In this document: one piece after another, positions 44,528 through 52,715 of the stretch | Layout of the letters: every line of letters starts with the position of its first letter | Numbering within the stretch: the first letter of the stretch is position 1 | DNA from: Butyricicoccus sp. | GTDB lineage: Bacteria > Bacillota > Clostridia > Oscillospirales > Butyricicoccaceae | Assembly (NCBI GenBank): GCA_017886875.1 | Contig: JAGHIZ010000066.1 | Coordinates: forward strand, 1-58,183 | Reading direction: 5' to 3' | DNA length: 58,183 bases | Translations under genes and position numbers: made by a program | Notes under the pieces: model-generated | The model's database searches: none | What the model saw: only the letters and a program-made list of their open reading frames with translations | Told to the model about the DNA's origin: nothing

Positions 44528-46465
44528 TTAATCTTCTAGCTTTTCTCCAAGTGTACCATCTCGGTAAAGCTCTAATAGTTTTTCTAAATCTTCAATTTTT
44601 TCTCTGTAAATTTCACCTGCATCTGTGTCTGCAACTGTCATTCTACGTGGCATACGTTCAACTATATGCACAGTTGAAGTCATTTCAGCGAGTGGGTGAT
44701 TTTCATCGGCTGGTCTAAATGGCATATGTTCAGCAAGTTCTATATCATGTGAATTGTAAATTAGTGTATAACCTGCAATTCCTGTTTTTGATTGATATGC
44801 TTTAGATATACCACCATCAATTACAAATAATCTGCCACCTGCCTTAACTGGATTTTCTCCATTCTTAACAGGTACATGACCATTTACTATATGTGATTTA
44901 GCTGGGTCTAAACCAAATTCACGCATAATTTTTTCACTTTGTTTTGGGTCATCATAATTATGATAATATGGGTTCATTGGCTCAGATTGTAATGTTTTAT
45001 CTCCAATAAAGCAACGTTCAAATGTTGTCATTCTATCCTTACCAAAAACAGGTGATTTAGCACCACACCATAAATACCACATTAAATCAACACAGTTTTC
45101 ATCACCAGTATAATATGCTTTTCTTACGCAGCTATCAAGATAATCCAAAAGTGCTTTGCCTGAATATGCTCCACTTGGTAAAACAAGCTTGTCAAATTTT
45201 CCGCTTTCTGTCATTGGAATACAGCCATGATATAGTAAATTATTATTTGATACTTTATACATTGCACCATGGGTATAAATATAATCAATATGTCTGCGAA
45301 GTTTTGCACTGTGTCTAAATGATGCAAGTGTATTTTCAACAAGTGCTTCTTCTGCTTCTGTTAATTTATATGGGTCGTTAGGGTCAACAGTAGGGAAATT
45401 AGTATCAAGCATTTGATATTCTTTACCATCAAGAGTTATTGTACCTTTTTCAAAATTCACTTTATCAAGCAGTAATCTACCGCTCATATGATATTCTGGG
45501 TGACGTTTAATGAGTTGACCCTCAAGCTTAAATAATATAATAGCTACTGCTTTATGCATTTTAGCTGCAAGCTGTGGGTCTACTGGGTCATATTTATTTT
45601 CATCAAGCACATGTGGTTGGAAACGTTCACATGGGTCATTTTGATATGTTTCAGCTGCAAACATACTAAGAGGTCTCAGGTTTACTCCATAACCATCTTC
45701 CAAAACATCAAATGAGTTATAACTAATTGCAATTTTAAGCACATTAAATAAACATACTCTATTACCACTCATTGCACCCATCCAATTTATATCATGGTTG
45801 CCCCATTGTATATCTACATCGTGATATTTCATAAGCTCTTTAATAATTTTATCTGCACGAGGTCCTCTATCAAAAATATCACCAATAATGTGTAAATGGT
45901 CTACTGTCATCTGTTGAATTAAATGACAAAGTGCTATAATAAGTGGGTCTGAGCTGTCAGATTTAACAATAGAGGCAATAAGTGCTCTAAAATATCTACG
46001 TTTATCTGGGTCTGAGTCATATGTTTGTAAAAGTTCGTCCATTATATATGCATAATTTGGGTCCATAGCTTTATGTACGCGACTGCGTGTATATTTTGCA
46101 GATACATCTCTACATACTAAAACTAATCTACCAATAGTTAGTTCTGACCATTCGTTAAATCTTGGGCAAGAATTTCTTTTATTTACTAACATTGGCTTTG
46201 GATAACAAATAAGTGCTGCAAGTTCAGCTCTATCAGATTCTAAAATAGAATGTGAGAATAATGTTTCTATTTTTTCACGAATTACGCCAGAACCAGACCT
46301 TAAAAGATGTATAAATGCTTCATGTTCACCATGTAAATCGCTGAAAAAATACTCAGTTCCTTTTGGTAAACAAAGTGTAGCTGTCATGCTGACTATCTTA
46401 CTTGAGACAGTTTCAATAGTAGGATATTGTTCACTTAAAAGCTTATAATATTGTAAATCTTTCAT
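44528..46465 (-). CDS. fbp: Fructose-1,6-bisphosphatase class III
   Basis: Gluconeogenic phosphatase of the calcineurin-like metallophosphatase fold, 645 residues, typical of the Firmicutes-specific class III (FBPase_2). Metal-ligand motifs: FSDLHGEHEAF, IGDIFDRGPRADKI, WGNHDINWMGA, then IVNGHVPVK and IDGGISKAYQSKTGIAGYTL. Unrelated to class I Fbp and GlpX. AAAGGAGAG lies upstream of its ATG. Monocistronic by context. Confidence 0.96.
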   Translation of the reverse strand: MKDLQYYKLLSEQYPTIETVSSKIVSMTATLCLPKGTEYFFSDLHGEHEAFIHLLRSGSGVIREKIETLFSHSILESDRAELAALICYPKPMLVNKRNSCPRFNEWSELTIGRLVLVCRDVSAKYTRSRVHKAMDPNYAYIMDELLQTYDSDPDKRRYFRALIASIVKSDSSDPLIIALCHLIQQMTVDHLHIIGDIFDRGPRADKIIKELMKYHDVDIQWGNHDINWMGAMSGNRVCLFNVLKIAISYNSFDVLEDGYGVNLRPLSMFAAETYQNDPCERFQPHVLDENKYDPVDPQLAAKMHKAVAIILFKLEGQLIKRHPEYHMSGRLLLDKVNFEKGTITLDGKEYQMLDTNFPTVDPNDPYKLTEAEEALVENTLASFRHSAKLRRHIDYIYTHGAMYKVSNNNLLYHGCIPMTESGKFDKLVLPSGAYSGKALLDYLDSCVRKAYYTGDENCVDLMWYLWCGAKSPVFGKDRMTTFERCFIGDKTLQSEPMNPYYHNYDDPKQSEKIMREFGLDPAKSHIVNGHVPVKNGENPVKAGGRLFVIDGGISKAYQSKTGIAGYTLIYNSHDIELAEHMPFRPADENHPLAEMTSTVHIVERMPRRMTVADTDAGEIYREKIEDLEKLLELYRDGTLGEKLED

Positions 46466-46571
46466 GTGTTTCTCTCCTTTTACACATACTCTAATTTATG
46501 GTAACATATTATTTATAGTGTATGCAAGATTAATTTTGTAAAACAAATGAACAAAAAAGCTGATAAACAGC

Positions 46572-46600
46572 TTGAGAATAACATAAAATCGTGATAGAAT
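46572..46600 (+). promoter_or_regulatory. Promoter of the 61-residue protein gene
   Basis: TTGAGA (46572-46577), 17-bp spacer, TAGAAT (46595-46600), followed by an 80-nt leader. Confidence 0.65.
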
Positions 46601-46680
46601 ACTGTTTATGAGGGAAACAAACGAGGTGTGTGTTCCTGCATACATTTCAAGATTGAATGACGGAAAGGAAGATATTTAAC

Positions 46681-46866
46681 ATGAAAAAACTTTGGTGTGC
46701 ATTTCGCCGCAGAGATGCTGTCGGAGAAAAAATTTGTGTAGCTTTAGCTGAAACAGAAGGACGTGTACGTCTGTGTCCATACCATACCGAGCCAGAGGCT
46801 GTTGAAAAGTGTAGTGATTATGCTTACAATAAACGTCAAGATGGCGAAGATGAAGGAATAGAATAA
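46681..46866 (+). CDS. Small four-cysteine protein, 61 residues, unknown function
   Basis: Starts MKKLWCAFRRRDAVGEK, ten nt after GGAAAGGAAG; the ATG at 46657 has no site. Cys residues occur in LWCAF, KICVAL, RLCPYH and EKCSDY, spaced across the chain, so a zinc or structural disulphide role is possible. No signal peptide, charged C-terminus. It has a private promoter and a downstream stem, so it is likely expressed. I recognise no family. Confidence 0.65.
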   Translation: MKKLWCAFRRRDAVGEKICVALAETEGRVRLCPYHTEPEAVEKCSDYAYNKRQDGEDEGIE

Positions 46867-46874
46867 AAAGCTTA

Positions 46875-46914
46875 AGCTCTCAGAAGACATATAGTCGTCC
46901 GAGAGCTATTTTAT
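46875..46914 (+). terminator. Terminator-like stem after the small protein gene
   Basis: AGCTCTC (46875-46881) pairs with GAGAGCT (46901-46907), followed by ATTTTATT. The long loop and imperfect T-run suggest partial read-through into the next gene, 16 nt on. Confidence 0.55.
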
Positions 46915-46929
46915 TAATAGGAGAATATC

Positions 46930-47697
46930 ATGTTATTTAAAAAAGAAAAAAAACGTAGACTGACTGTTCGTGGTATACTATCACTTTTAGTTCTACTTTT
47001 AATTGTTCGTCAATTTTTTCTTCATAACTATGAAGGTATTTTTGTAGGTATACTAACATTAATATTATTTGGTATTCCTACATTTATCGAAAGAAAAACT
47101 GATATTGACTTACCTCCAGTTTTAGAAGGTATTATATATTGTTTTATTTTTGCTGCTGAAATATTAGGTGAAATTGCTTCATTTTATACTAAAATACCTT
47201 ATTGGGACACCATGCTTCACACAATAAACGGCTTTTTAATGGCTGCTATTGGATTTGCTCTTGTGGATATTTTCAACCGTTCAGATAGATTTTCTGTTAA
47301 ATTATCACCTCTTTTCTTAGCAATAGTTGCTTTTTGCTTTTCTATGACAGTGGGTGTCCTTTGGGAGTTTTTTGAGTTTGCTATGGATACGTATTTCGGT
47401 ACTGATATGCAGAAAGATTGGATTGTAACAGCGATTAATTCAGTAAAATTTGACCCTAATGGTCTTAATGTTGTACATCATATGGATATAGACTCACTTG
47501 TGGTAAATGGTGAGGACTGGATTTCTAAGTATGGTGGTTATATTGATATAGGGCTTATTGATACTATGAAGGATTTACTTGTAAATTTTATTGGTGCAGT
47601 TGTTTTCTCAATAATCGGATTTTTCTATGTTAAAAGTCGTGGTAAAGGTAAATTTGCAAGCCAATTTATCCCTAAAGTTTTAAATAAAAAGAAATAA
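46930..47697 (+). CDS. DUF2238 (YjdF-like) membrane protein
   Basis: 255 residues with about six hydrophobic helices after a very basic N-terminus (KKEKKRRLTVRG). The stretch ILGEIASFYTKIPYWDTMLHTINGFLMAAIGFALVDIF and GVLWEFFEFAMD are the YjdF/DUF2238 family features, with conserved charged/His residues inside the membrane that suggest metal or proton handling. Function is unknown. Binding site AATAGGAG. Confidence 0.72.
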   Translation: MLFKKEKKRRLTVRGILSLLVLLLIVRQFFLHNYEGIFVGILTLILFGIPTFIERKTDIDLPPVLEGIIYCFIFAAEILGEIASFYTKIPYWDTMLHTINGFLMAAIGFALVDIFNRSDRFSVKLSPLFLAIVAFCFSMTVGVLWEFFEFAMDTYFGTDMQKDWIVTAINSVKFDPNGLNVVHHMDIDSLVVNGEDWISKYGGYIDIGLIDTMKDLLVNFIGAVVFSIIGFFYVKSRGKGKFASQFIPKVLNKKK

Positions 47698-47724
47698 GCG
47701 ATGGCTATTTAGCCATCGCTTTTT
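47696..47724. terminator. Bidirectional terminator
   Basis: AAGCGATGGCT pairs with AGCCATCGCTT over a 4-nt loop and is followed by TTTT. The stop codon of the convergent yqeC lies inside the stem. Confidence 0.88.
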
Positions 47725-48359
47725 AAATTTCCACAAAAAATATATGTATATTTAAGTGTTTTACACAGATTGTGTATAATTTCTTTATTAGAAATAACAT
47801 CTAGTTGATTTAAAAAAATACGGATTTTGTCTTTTGGCATTTTACAGCTTTTAATACCATCATCTATACACATAATTAAATGTTTTATATTAAAAATTTC
47901 ATTAGGATTTAAATTTAATAGCTCATATCTATGGCATACATCTTTTATAGGTTTTCCAAGACAAGATAATCCCAAAACTAAAATAACAACATCTGTATTT
48001 TTATATATAACGGGTTCATTTGTGTTATGAAATTTTGCAGGTAGTCTTTTTGAACCATCAGCTTCATATAAAATCGGGATATTATAATTATTTTCCCTTA
48101 AACCTGTGCATTTGTTATTTTCATTTATATCAAGTGAAGCGATAATTTTATTTTTTATAATATATTTTTCGCTATCAGTTGGTATTATAATATCACATTC
48201 GCTATTATCTGGTTTCATTATATGTGTAGATGTGGTTACAAATGCACCTTGTTCTTTTCGCTCTTTTGCAAGTAGCCATAACATAGTGGTTTTACCACCA
48301 GCACCAATAATAGCGACTGTATCTGTTTTTTTAATCTTTAAAGTATCATGTAAATTCAT
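47709..48359 (-). CDS. yqeC: YqeC-type molybdoenzyme accessory protein
   Basis: 216-residue soluble nucleotide-binding protein. It opens with VAIIGAGGKTTMLWLLAKE (P-loop) and carries VTTSTHIMKP, the signature YEADGSKRLPAKFH and a following EPVI, all typical of the YqeC family linked to selenium-dependent molybdenum hydroxylases. In other genomes it sits with yqeB and xdh-type genes; none is here. Together with moaA it indicates that the organism makes molybdenum hydroxylases. Confidence 0.85.
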   Translation of the reverse strand: MNLHDTLKIKKTDTVAIIGAGGKTTMLWLLAKERKEQGAFVTTSTHIMKPDNSECDIIIPTDSEKYIIKNKIIASLDINENNKCTGLRENNYNIPILYEADGSKRLPAKFHNTNEPVIYKNTDVVILVLGLSCLGKPIKDVCHRYELLNLNPNEIFNIKHLIMCIDDGIKSCKMPKDKIRIFLNQLDVISNKEIIHNLCKTLKYTYIFCGNLKSDG

Positions 48360-48377
48360 AATAAAACACCAAAAATT

Positions 48378-48409
48378 AAACGTGTTATAAAATAAATTAT
48401 AACACGTTT
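48378..48409 (-). terminator. Terminator of the HD-domain gene
   Basis: AAACGTGTTATAA pairs with TTATAACACGTTT; placed between the HD gene stop (48419) and yqeC. The T-run is short, so partial read-through into yqeC is possible. Confidence 0.65.
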
Positions 48410-48418
48410 TAAATAAAC

Positions 48419-48943
48419 TTATTTACTAACTAACACTTTTTTGTAAACACTCAATATATAGCTTGCAACAGTTTGGCTTATTTCACGAGTTGCAACAATT
48501 TTATCTGATAATGTTATAATCCACGCTTCACAGTTTGTAGGAACTGAAAAGCAAACAGGGAACATATGACTTTTAATTGCTTTTAATTGTCTTTCGCTTA
48601 AATTGAAATGTTCTTTTGCTCGCTCAGCTGCTATATCTCCATGAATAAACGCATGCATACGTTTAAATCTTTGCCAACCTGAATATTGACTTAAATAATT
48701 TTTAAACCAATCTTCATGCCAATCATAACCAAAAAAATCGTGAAGCAATGCAGCTCTTGTTGTGGAAATAACAAGCTCATCGGAAAGCCCAAGCTTTTTT
48801 GATATGGAATATGCTGTTATAGCTGTGGCAAGTGAATGTTCATATACAGTGTTTCCGTTGCCATGGTGCATAAGATTTTTTGTTTCAATAAACAAAGGGT
48901 GATTTAGAATGTCCTCTGTTATTAAATCAAACTCACTTTGCAC
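48419..48943 (-). CDS. HD-domain phosphohydrolase
   Basis: 174-residue metal-dependent hydrolase of the HD superfamily. The metal ligands are recognisable: His in TVYEHSLATA, the His-Asp pair in ALLHDFFGYDW, and His residues in MHAFIHGDIAAERA and KSHMFP, with a late Asp in LSDKIVATRE. Related small HD proteins in Clostridia act on nucleotides, but the substrate is not predictable. GTG 48943 is the start, after GAAGGTG. It lies downstream of sigE on the same strand with about 100 nt between. Confidence 0.82.
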   Translation of the reverse strand: MQSEFDLITEDILNHPLFIETKNLMHHGNGNTVYEHSLATAITAYSISKKLGLSDELVISTTRAALLHDFFGYDWHEDWFKNYLSQYSGWQRFKRMHAFIHGDIAAERAKEHFNLSERQLKAIKSHMFPVCFSVPTNCEAWIITLSDKIVATREISQTVASYILSVYKKVLVSK

Positions 48944-49047
48944 TCAAATCACCTTCTTTCTATAAACTATTAGCAAAAGCTAACATATCTTATTACAGTT
49001 ATATTTTATGCTATTTTTTCAAAAATTACAATAGCAATTTTAATATT

Positions 49048-49752
49048 TTAAACCCATTTTAATATATCTTTTTTCATTCTTGCGATTATTCTTTTTTCTA
49101 AACGAGATATATATGATTGCGAAATACCAAGCATATCGGCAACTTCTTTTTGTGTCATACATTCATTGCCACTAAGCCCAAACCTTAAAGCTATTATTTC
49201 CATTTCACGCTTTGGAAGTCTGGTAAGTGCCTTATGTAATAGCTCTTTATCAACATCATCTTCAATAGGTCTCATAACGCAATCTGGGTCAGTTCCTAGA
49301 ATATCGGATAGTAAAAGTTCGTTTCCGTCCCAATCGGCTGAGAGTGGTTCATCAAATGACACTTCGGTTTTTTGAGATGATACTTTTCTGAGGTGCATTA
49401 AAATCTCATTTTCAATACATCTTGATGCATAGGTTGCAAGTTTTACCTTTTTATCAGATTTAAATGTAGTTATAGCTTTTATAAGTCCTATTGTACCTAT
49501 TGAGATTAAATCCTCCATTCCTACACCTGTATTTTCAAATTTTTTTGAAATATAAACTACAAGTCTTAAATTATGTTCAATAAGTTTATCCCTTGCCCAA
49601 CTTTCTCCCGCTTGCAATGCTATTAAGGCTTCATTTTCCTCATCTGATGACATTGGTGCAGGTAAAACATCACACCCTCCAATATAATAAATATCATCTT
49701 TTTTTAGCAGATTAATCTTATCAAGCAAATCAGTAAGAAATTTAATAAACAT
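49048..49752 (-). CDS. sigE: Sporulation sigma factor SigE
   Basis: Mother-cell sigma factor made as an inactive precursor; 234 residues. The N-terminal membrane-associated prosequence ([15 protein letters not shown]) is present. Region 2 includes [39 protein letters not shown]; region 4 has [15 protein letters not shown] and the helix-turn-helix [23 protein letters not shown]. It follows spoIIGA by 12 nt, the classical spoIIG operon. SigG, often next in Clostridia, is not adjacent. Confidence 0.95.
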   Translation of the reverse strand: MFIKFLTDLLDKINLLKKDDIYYIGGCDVLPAPMSSDEENEALIALQAGESWARDKLIEHNLRLVVYISKKFENTGVGMEDLISIGTIGLIKAITTFKSDKKVKLATYASRCIENEILMHLRKVSSQKTEVSFDEPLSADWDGNELLLSDILGTDPDCVMRPIEDDVDKELLHKALTRLPKREMEIIALRFGLSGNECMTQKEVADMLGISQSYISRLEKRIIARMKKDILKWV

Positions 49753-49764
49753 TTTTTACTCCTT

Positions 49765-50619
49765 TCAAAGTCCAATCAGTCCTTGATATTGTCCGCTACA
49801 AATCCTATCTGCATTTATTGAAACTAATCCATGCCATATTTTGCCGTCAATAGTTATTTTATCGGGCTTAAAACTAAGCAAAAGTCCAGAATTTTTTCCG
49901 ACAGCATTAAAGGGAATAAGTCTAAAATATTTTACATAATTTTCTGGTATATTAGATAAGATATCGGCTGCATTTTCAGTGTGTAGTCTATTAAGCGATA
50001 TATTTATAGGTAATATTTGACTTGCACTAAAACGGTCTAATATAATAACTGGTTTTCCGCTGATTATATCATGAAGTGTATTTCCTGTATCTACAAGAAG
50101 TGTATATTCTGCATGATTATCTAAAAAATATACATCAGCTTTTACTGTTTTTCTTGGTATTATTGTGTCTTTCGCTTCATTTCTAAAGATAAATCCTGTT
50201 ATTATCCAGCTTATTAGCATAGCTATAACAATGGTTTTAAATGAAATATTATTTATATAATATCCACTTCCTGCAAAAAAACTATTATTGCTTATATTGC
50301 CAAGTGCAAGAACTCCGCCCGCAACTGCAAAAGATATAAATAAAAAAAGTAATAAAAGTTTTAAAAATCTGCTTTTATTTTTATATCCAAAACAAATTAA
50401 AACCATTAAACCACTTATAGCTATCTTTATAGGTAGGCTTGTTATTATATTAGTTTCTACTATGCAGCTTAAAACAGCGTATAAACTGCCAAGTAATGCA
50501 CCTAAAAATAATTTAAAACGTGTTGAGTAAATACCAGATATCCTACTTAATGCAAAAAGCATTAAATAATCTATCGCTAAATTTACACCTATCAAAATAT
50601 CCAGATAAATAATACGCAA
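49765..50619 (-). CDS. spoIIGA: Sigma-E processing peptidase SpoIIGA
   Basis: Membrane aspartic protease that cleaves pro-SigE after a forespore signal. 284 residues: five transmembrane helices in the first half (about 1-145), then a retropepsin-like domain with the catalytic Asp in YTLLVDTGNTLHD (about residue 185), followed by KPVIILD and FNAVGKNSGLLLSF. The start is TTG 50619 with AAGGAGG ten nt upstream. The upstream promoter has the spoIIG-type long spacer. Confidence 0.93.
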   Translation of the reverse strand: MRIIYLDILIGVNLAIDYLMLFALSRISGIYSTRFKLFLGALLGSLYAVLSCIVETNIITSLPIKIAISGLMVLICFGYKNKSRFLKLLLLFLFISFAVAGGVLALGNISNNSFFAGSGYYINNISFKTIVIAMLISWIITGFIFRNEAKDTIIPRKTVKADVYFLDNHAEYTLLVDTGNTLHDIISGKPVIILDRFSASQILPINISLNRLHTENAADILSNIPENYVKYFRLIPFNAVGKNSGLLLSFKPDKITIDGKIWHGLVSINADRICSGQYQGLIGL

Positions 50620-50645
50620 GTATAATTGTCCTCCTTCCCATAAAT

Positions 50646-50679
50646 ATTATAGAATATTAAAATAAAGTTTATTGTCAAA
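50646..50679 (-). promoter_or_regulatory. spoIIG-type promoter with long spacer and Spo0A-box-like site
   Basis: On the minus strand TTGACA (50678 to 50673) is separated by 21 bp from TATAAT (50651 to 50646). The B. subtilis spoIIG promoter likewise has near-consensus elements at an abnormal 22-bp distance and needs Spo0A. The plus strand reads TGTCAAA across the -35, one mismatch from the Spo0A box TGTCGAA. Confidence 0.75.
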
Positions 50680-50723
50680 GTAAGGGAAAAATAAAATATT
50701 ATTGCTTTAATATAACCTTTTGC

Positions 50724-50753
50724 TTGCGTATAACGCTTGTTTTGGAATATAAT
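50724..50753 (+). promoter_or_regulatory. Promoter of the two-component/c-di-GMP operon
   Basis: TTGCGT (50724-50729), 18-bp spacer, TATAAT (50748-50753). GCGT-ATA-ACGC, a short palindrome, covers the -35, possibly an autoregulatory site. Confidence 0.6.
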
Positions 50754-50771
50754 TATAATAGGTGATTGGTT

Positions 50772-51449
50772 ATGAATATTTTATTAGTTGAAGACGAAAA
50801 AAGACTATCAGAGGTTTTAGTTAAAATACTTCAGGAAAATAAATATACAGTTGATGCCGTTGAAAATGGCTCAGATGGTTTACTATATGCACAAAAAGGT
50901 CAATATGATATTATAATTTTAGATGTCATGTTACCAGAAAAAAGTGGTCTTGAAATAGCTAGAATACTTAGAAAAGAAAATAATAAAACACCTATTTTAA
51001 TGCTTACAGCAAGAAGTGAAGTAAGCGATAGAGTAGCAGGTCTTGATAGCGGTGCAGATGATTATTTGACAAAACCATTTGCTATAGAAGAATTGCTTGC
51101 AAGAGTTAGAGCTTTGTCAAGACGTCAAGCTGAAATGCAGATGGAGACTTTAACATTTGGTGATATAACGCTTAAACTTAGCACACATGATATATGCTCA
51201 GGCTCAAAATCAGTTAGACTTAACAGAAAAGAATTTGATGTAATTCAAATGCTAATGATAAATTCTAAAACTATTGTGTCTAAAGAAACACTTATAACTA
51301 AAATTTGGGGATTTGACTCAGATGCGGAAGCCAACAATGTTGAGGCTTACATATCATTTCTTAGAAAAAAATTAACCTATCTTCAATCAAAAGTTAAAAT
51401 TTCAACCATTTGGAAGGTGGGTTACCGTCTGGAATGGGAAGATAAATGA
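50772..51449 (+). CDS. OmpR-family response regulator
   Basis: 225-residue two-component regulator. Receiver: ILLVEDEKRLSEVL, phospho-Asp in DIIILDVMLPEKSG, DDYLTKPFAIEELLARVRAL. Winged-helix DNA-binding domain (about 125-225): LNRKEFDVIQMLMINSKTIVSKETLITKIWG and VEAYISFLRKKL. ATG 50772 follows TAGGTGA at 6 nt. It overlaps its kinase by 4 nt (ATGA). Targets unknown. Confidence 0.93.
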   Translation: MNILLVEDEKRLSEVLVKILQENKYTVDAVENGSDGLLYAQKGQYDIIILDVMLPEKSGLEIARILRKENNKTPILMLTARSEVSDRVAGLDSGADDYLTKPFAIEELLARVRALSRRQAEMQMETLTFGDITLKLSTHDICSGSKSVRLNRKEFDVIQMLMINSKTIVSKETLITKIWGFDSDAEANNVEAYISFLRKKLTYLQSKVKISTIWKVGYRLEWEDK

Positions 51450-52702
51450 TACAAAAATTACATCATAAATTTGTTAAAGTTAATTTAATGCTTGCAGCTT
51501 TGGTGCTATTTATAGCTTGTGTTATAGCTTGTGTGGTTTATGATTATGTGCTTAAAACAGCAACATACCATGCTCTTGAGCAAGCTATGATAAATGATGA
51601 TATCACTATGATTGATGTGTATGAAAATCCAAGCTATTTAATTAAAATTAGATATGTGCCTGTAGCTGTTATGCTTGTAAATAATGATGGCACAATAAAA
51701 GAAGTTATGATTGATAAAGGTGCAAATATCTCAAATGATGTTATGGAGAAATCAGCAAAAAAAATTGTAAAACAAAACTCTCCAAATGGAACAGTTAGCG
51801 AATTTTCATTGAGATATATATGTAAAAAACAAGATGATGGCTTTAAAATCGCTGTTGTAAATATAAATTTTGAATATAAAAGTATGCGAAATTTAATGCT
51901 TTTACTTTTTATAATCTGGATTTTTTGCATGATTGCTTTTTGGCTGATAAGTCGTTCTTTATTTAAAGAAGCATTAGCCCCTGTTCAAGATGCTTGGAAT
52001 AAACAAAGGCGTTTTGTAGCAGATGCAAGCCATGAGTTAAAAACACCTCTTACAGTTATGCTTGCTAATTTTAGTGTTTTATTGTCACACCCAAATGATA
52101 CAATAGATGAGCAGCGTAAATGGCTTATAAATTCAAGAGATGAAGCACTTAATATGCAAAAACTTGTTGAAAGTTTGCTTATTTTAGCAAGAAGTGATGC
52201 AGCTATAGATTTGCCTGAAATGAAATCTGTTCATTTAAGCGATTTGCTTTTAAATTCTGCTTTGTCATTTGAAGCTGTCGCTTTTGAAAAAGATATTAAA
52301 ATGAATACACAAATCGCTCCTAATATATATGTAAAGGGTGATGAACAATCTCTTAAACAGCTCATTTCTATATTATTAGATAATGCTGTTAAATATGCCG
52401 GGAAAAATGGTGAAATAAATGTTAAATTATTTAAGTATGATGTAAAATATATTATTATGCAGGTGCAAAATACTGGTCAGCCTATACCATCGCATGAACT
52501 TCCACATGTATTTGAAAGGTTTTACAGAGGTGAACAAATGCGTTCAGAAGTAAGCGGTCATGGACTAGGTCTTGCAATAGCTTATAAAATTGTTCAAATA
52601 CATAATGGTAAAATTACAGCTCAAAGCAGTAAATCACAGGGTACAAAAATGCAGGTTGTATTGCATAGAATAGAAAATCCTATAATAAATAAAATCAAAT
52701 AA
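51446..52702 (+). CDS. Sensor histidine kinase
   Basis: 418 residues: a first membrane helix (about 12-35), a short extracytoplasmic sensor of about 100 residues, a second helix (about 148-170), then DASHELKTPLTVMLANF (phospho-His) and ATPase motifs LLDNAVKYAG, NTGQPIPSHELPHVFERFYRGE and GHGLGLAIAYKIV. Paired with the preceding regulator and followed after 13 nt by the GGDEF/EAL protein, so all three probably share a transcript. Confidence 0.93.
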   Translation: MIQKLHHKFVKVNLMLAALVLFIACVIACVVYDYVLKTATYHALEQAMINDDITMIDVYENPSYLIKIRYVPVAVMLVNNDGTIKEVMIDKGANISNDVMEKSAKKIVKQNSPNGTVSEFSLRYICKKQDDGFKIAVVNINFEYKSMRNLMLLLFIIWIFCMIAFWLISRSLFKEALAPVQDAWNKQRRFVADASHELKTPLTVMLANFSVLLSHPNDTIDEQRKWLINSRDEALNMQKLVESLLILARSDAAIDLPEMKSVHLSDLLLNSALSFEAVAFEKDIKMNTQIAPNIYVKGDEQSLKQLISILLDNAVKYAGKNGEINVKLFKYDVKYIIMQVQNTGQPIPSHELPHVFERFYRGEQMRSEVSGHGLGLAIAYKIVQIHNGKITAQSSKSQGTKMQVVLHRIENPIINKIK

Positions 52703-52715
52703 AAAGGATACTGGT

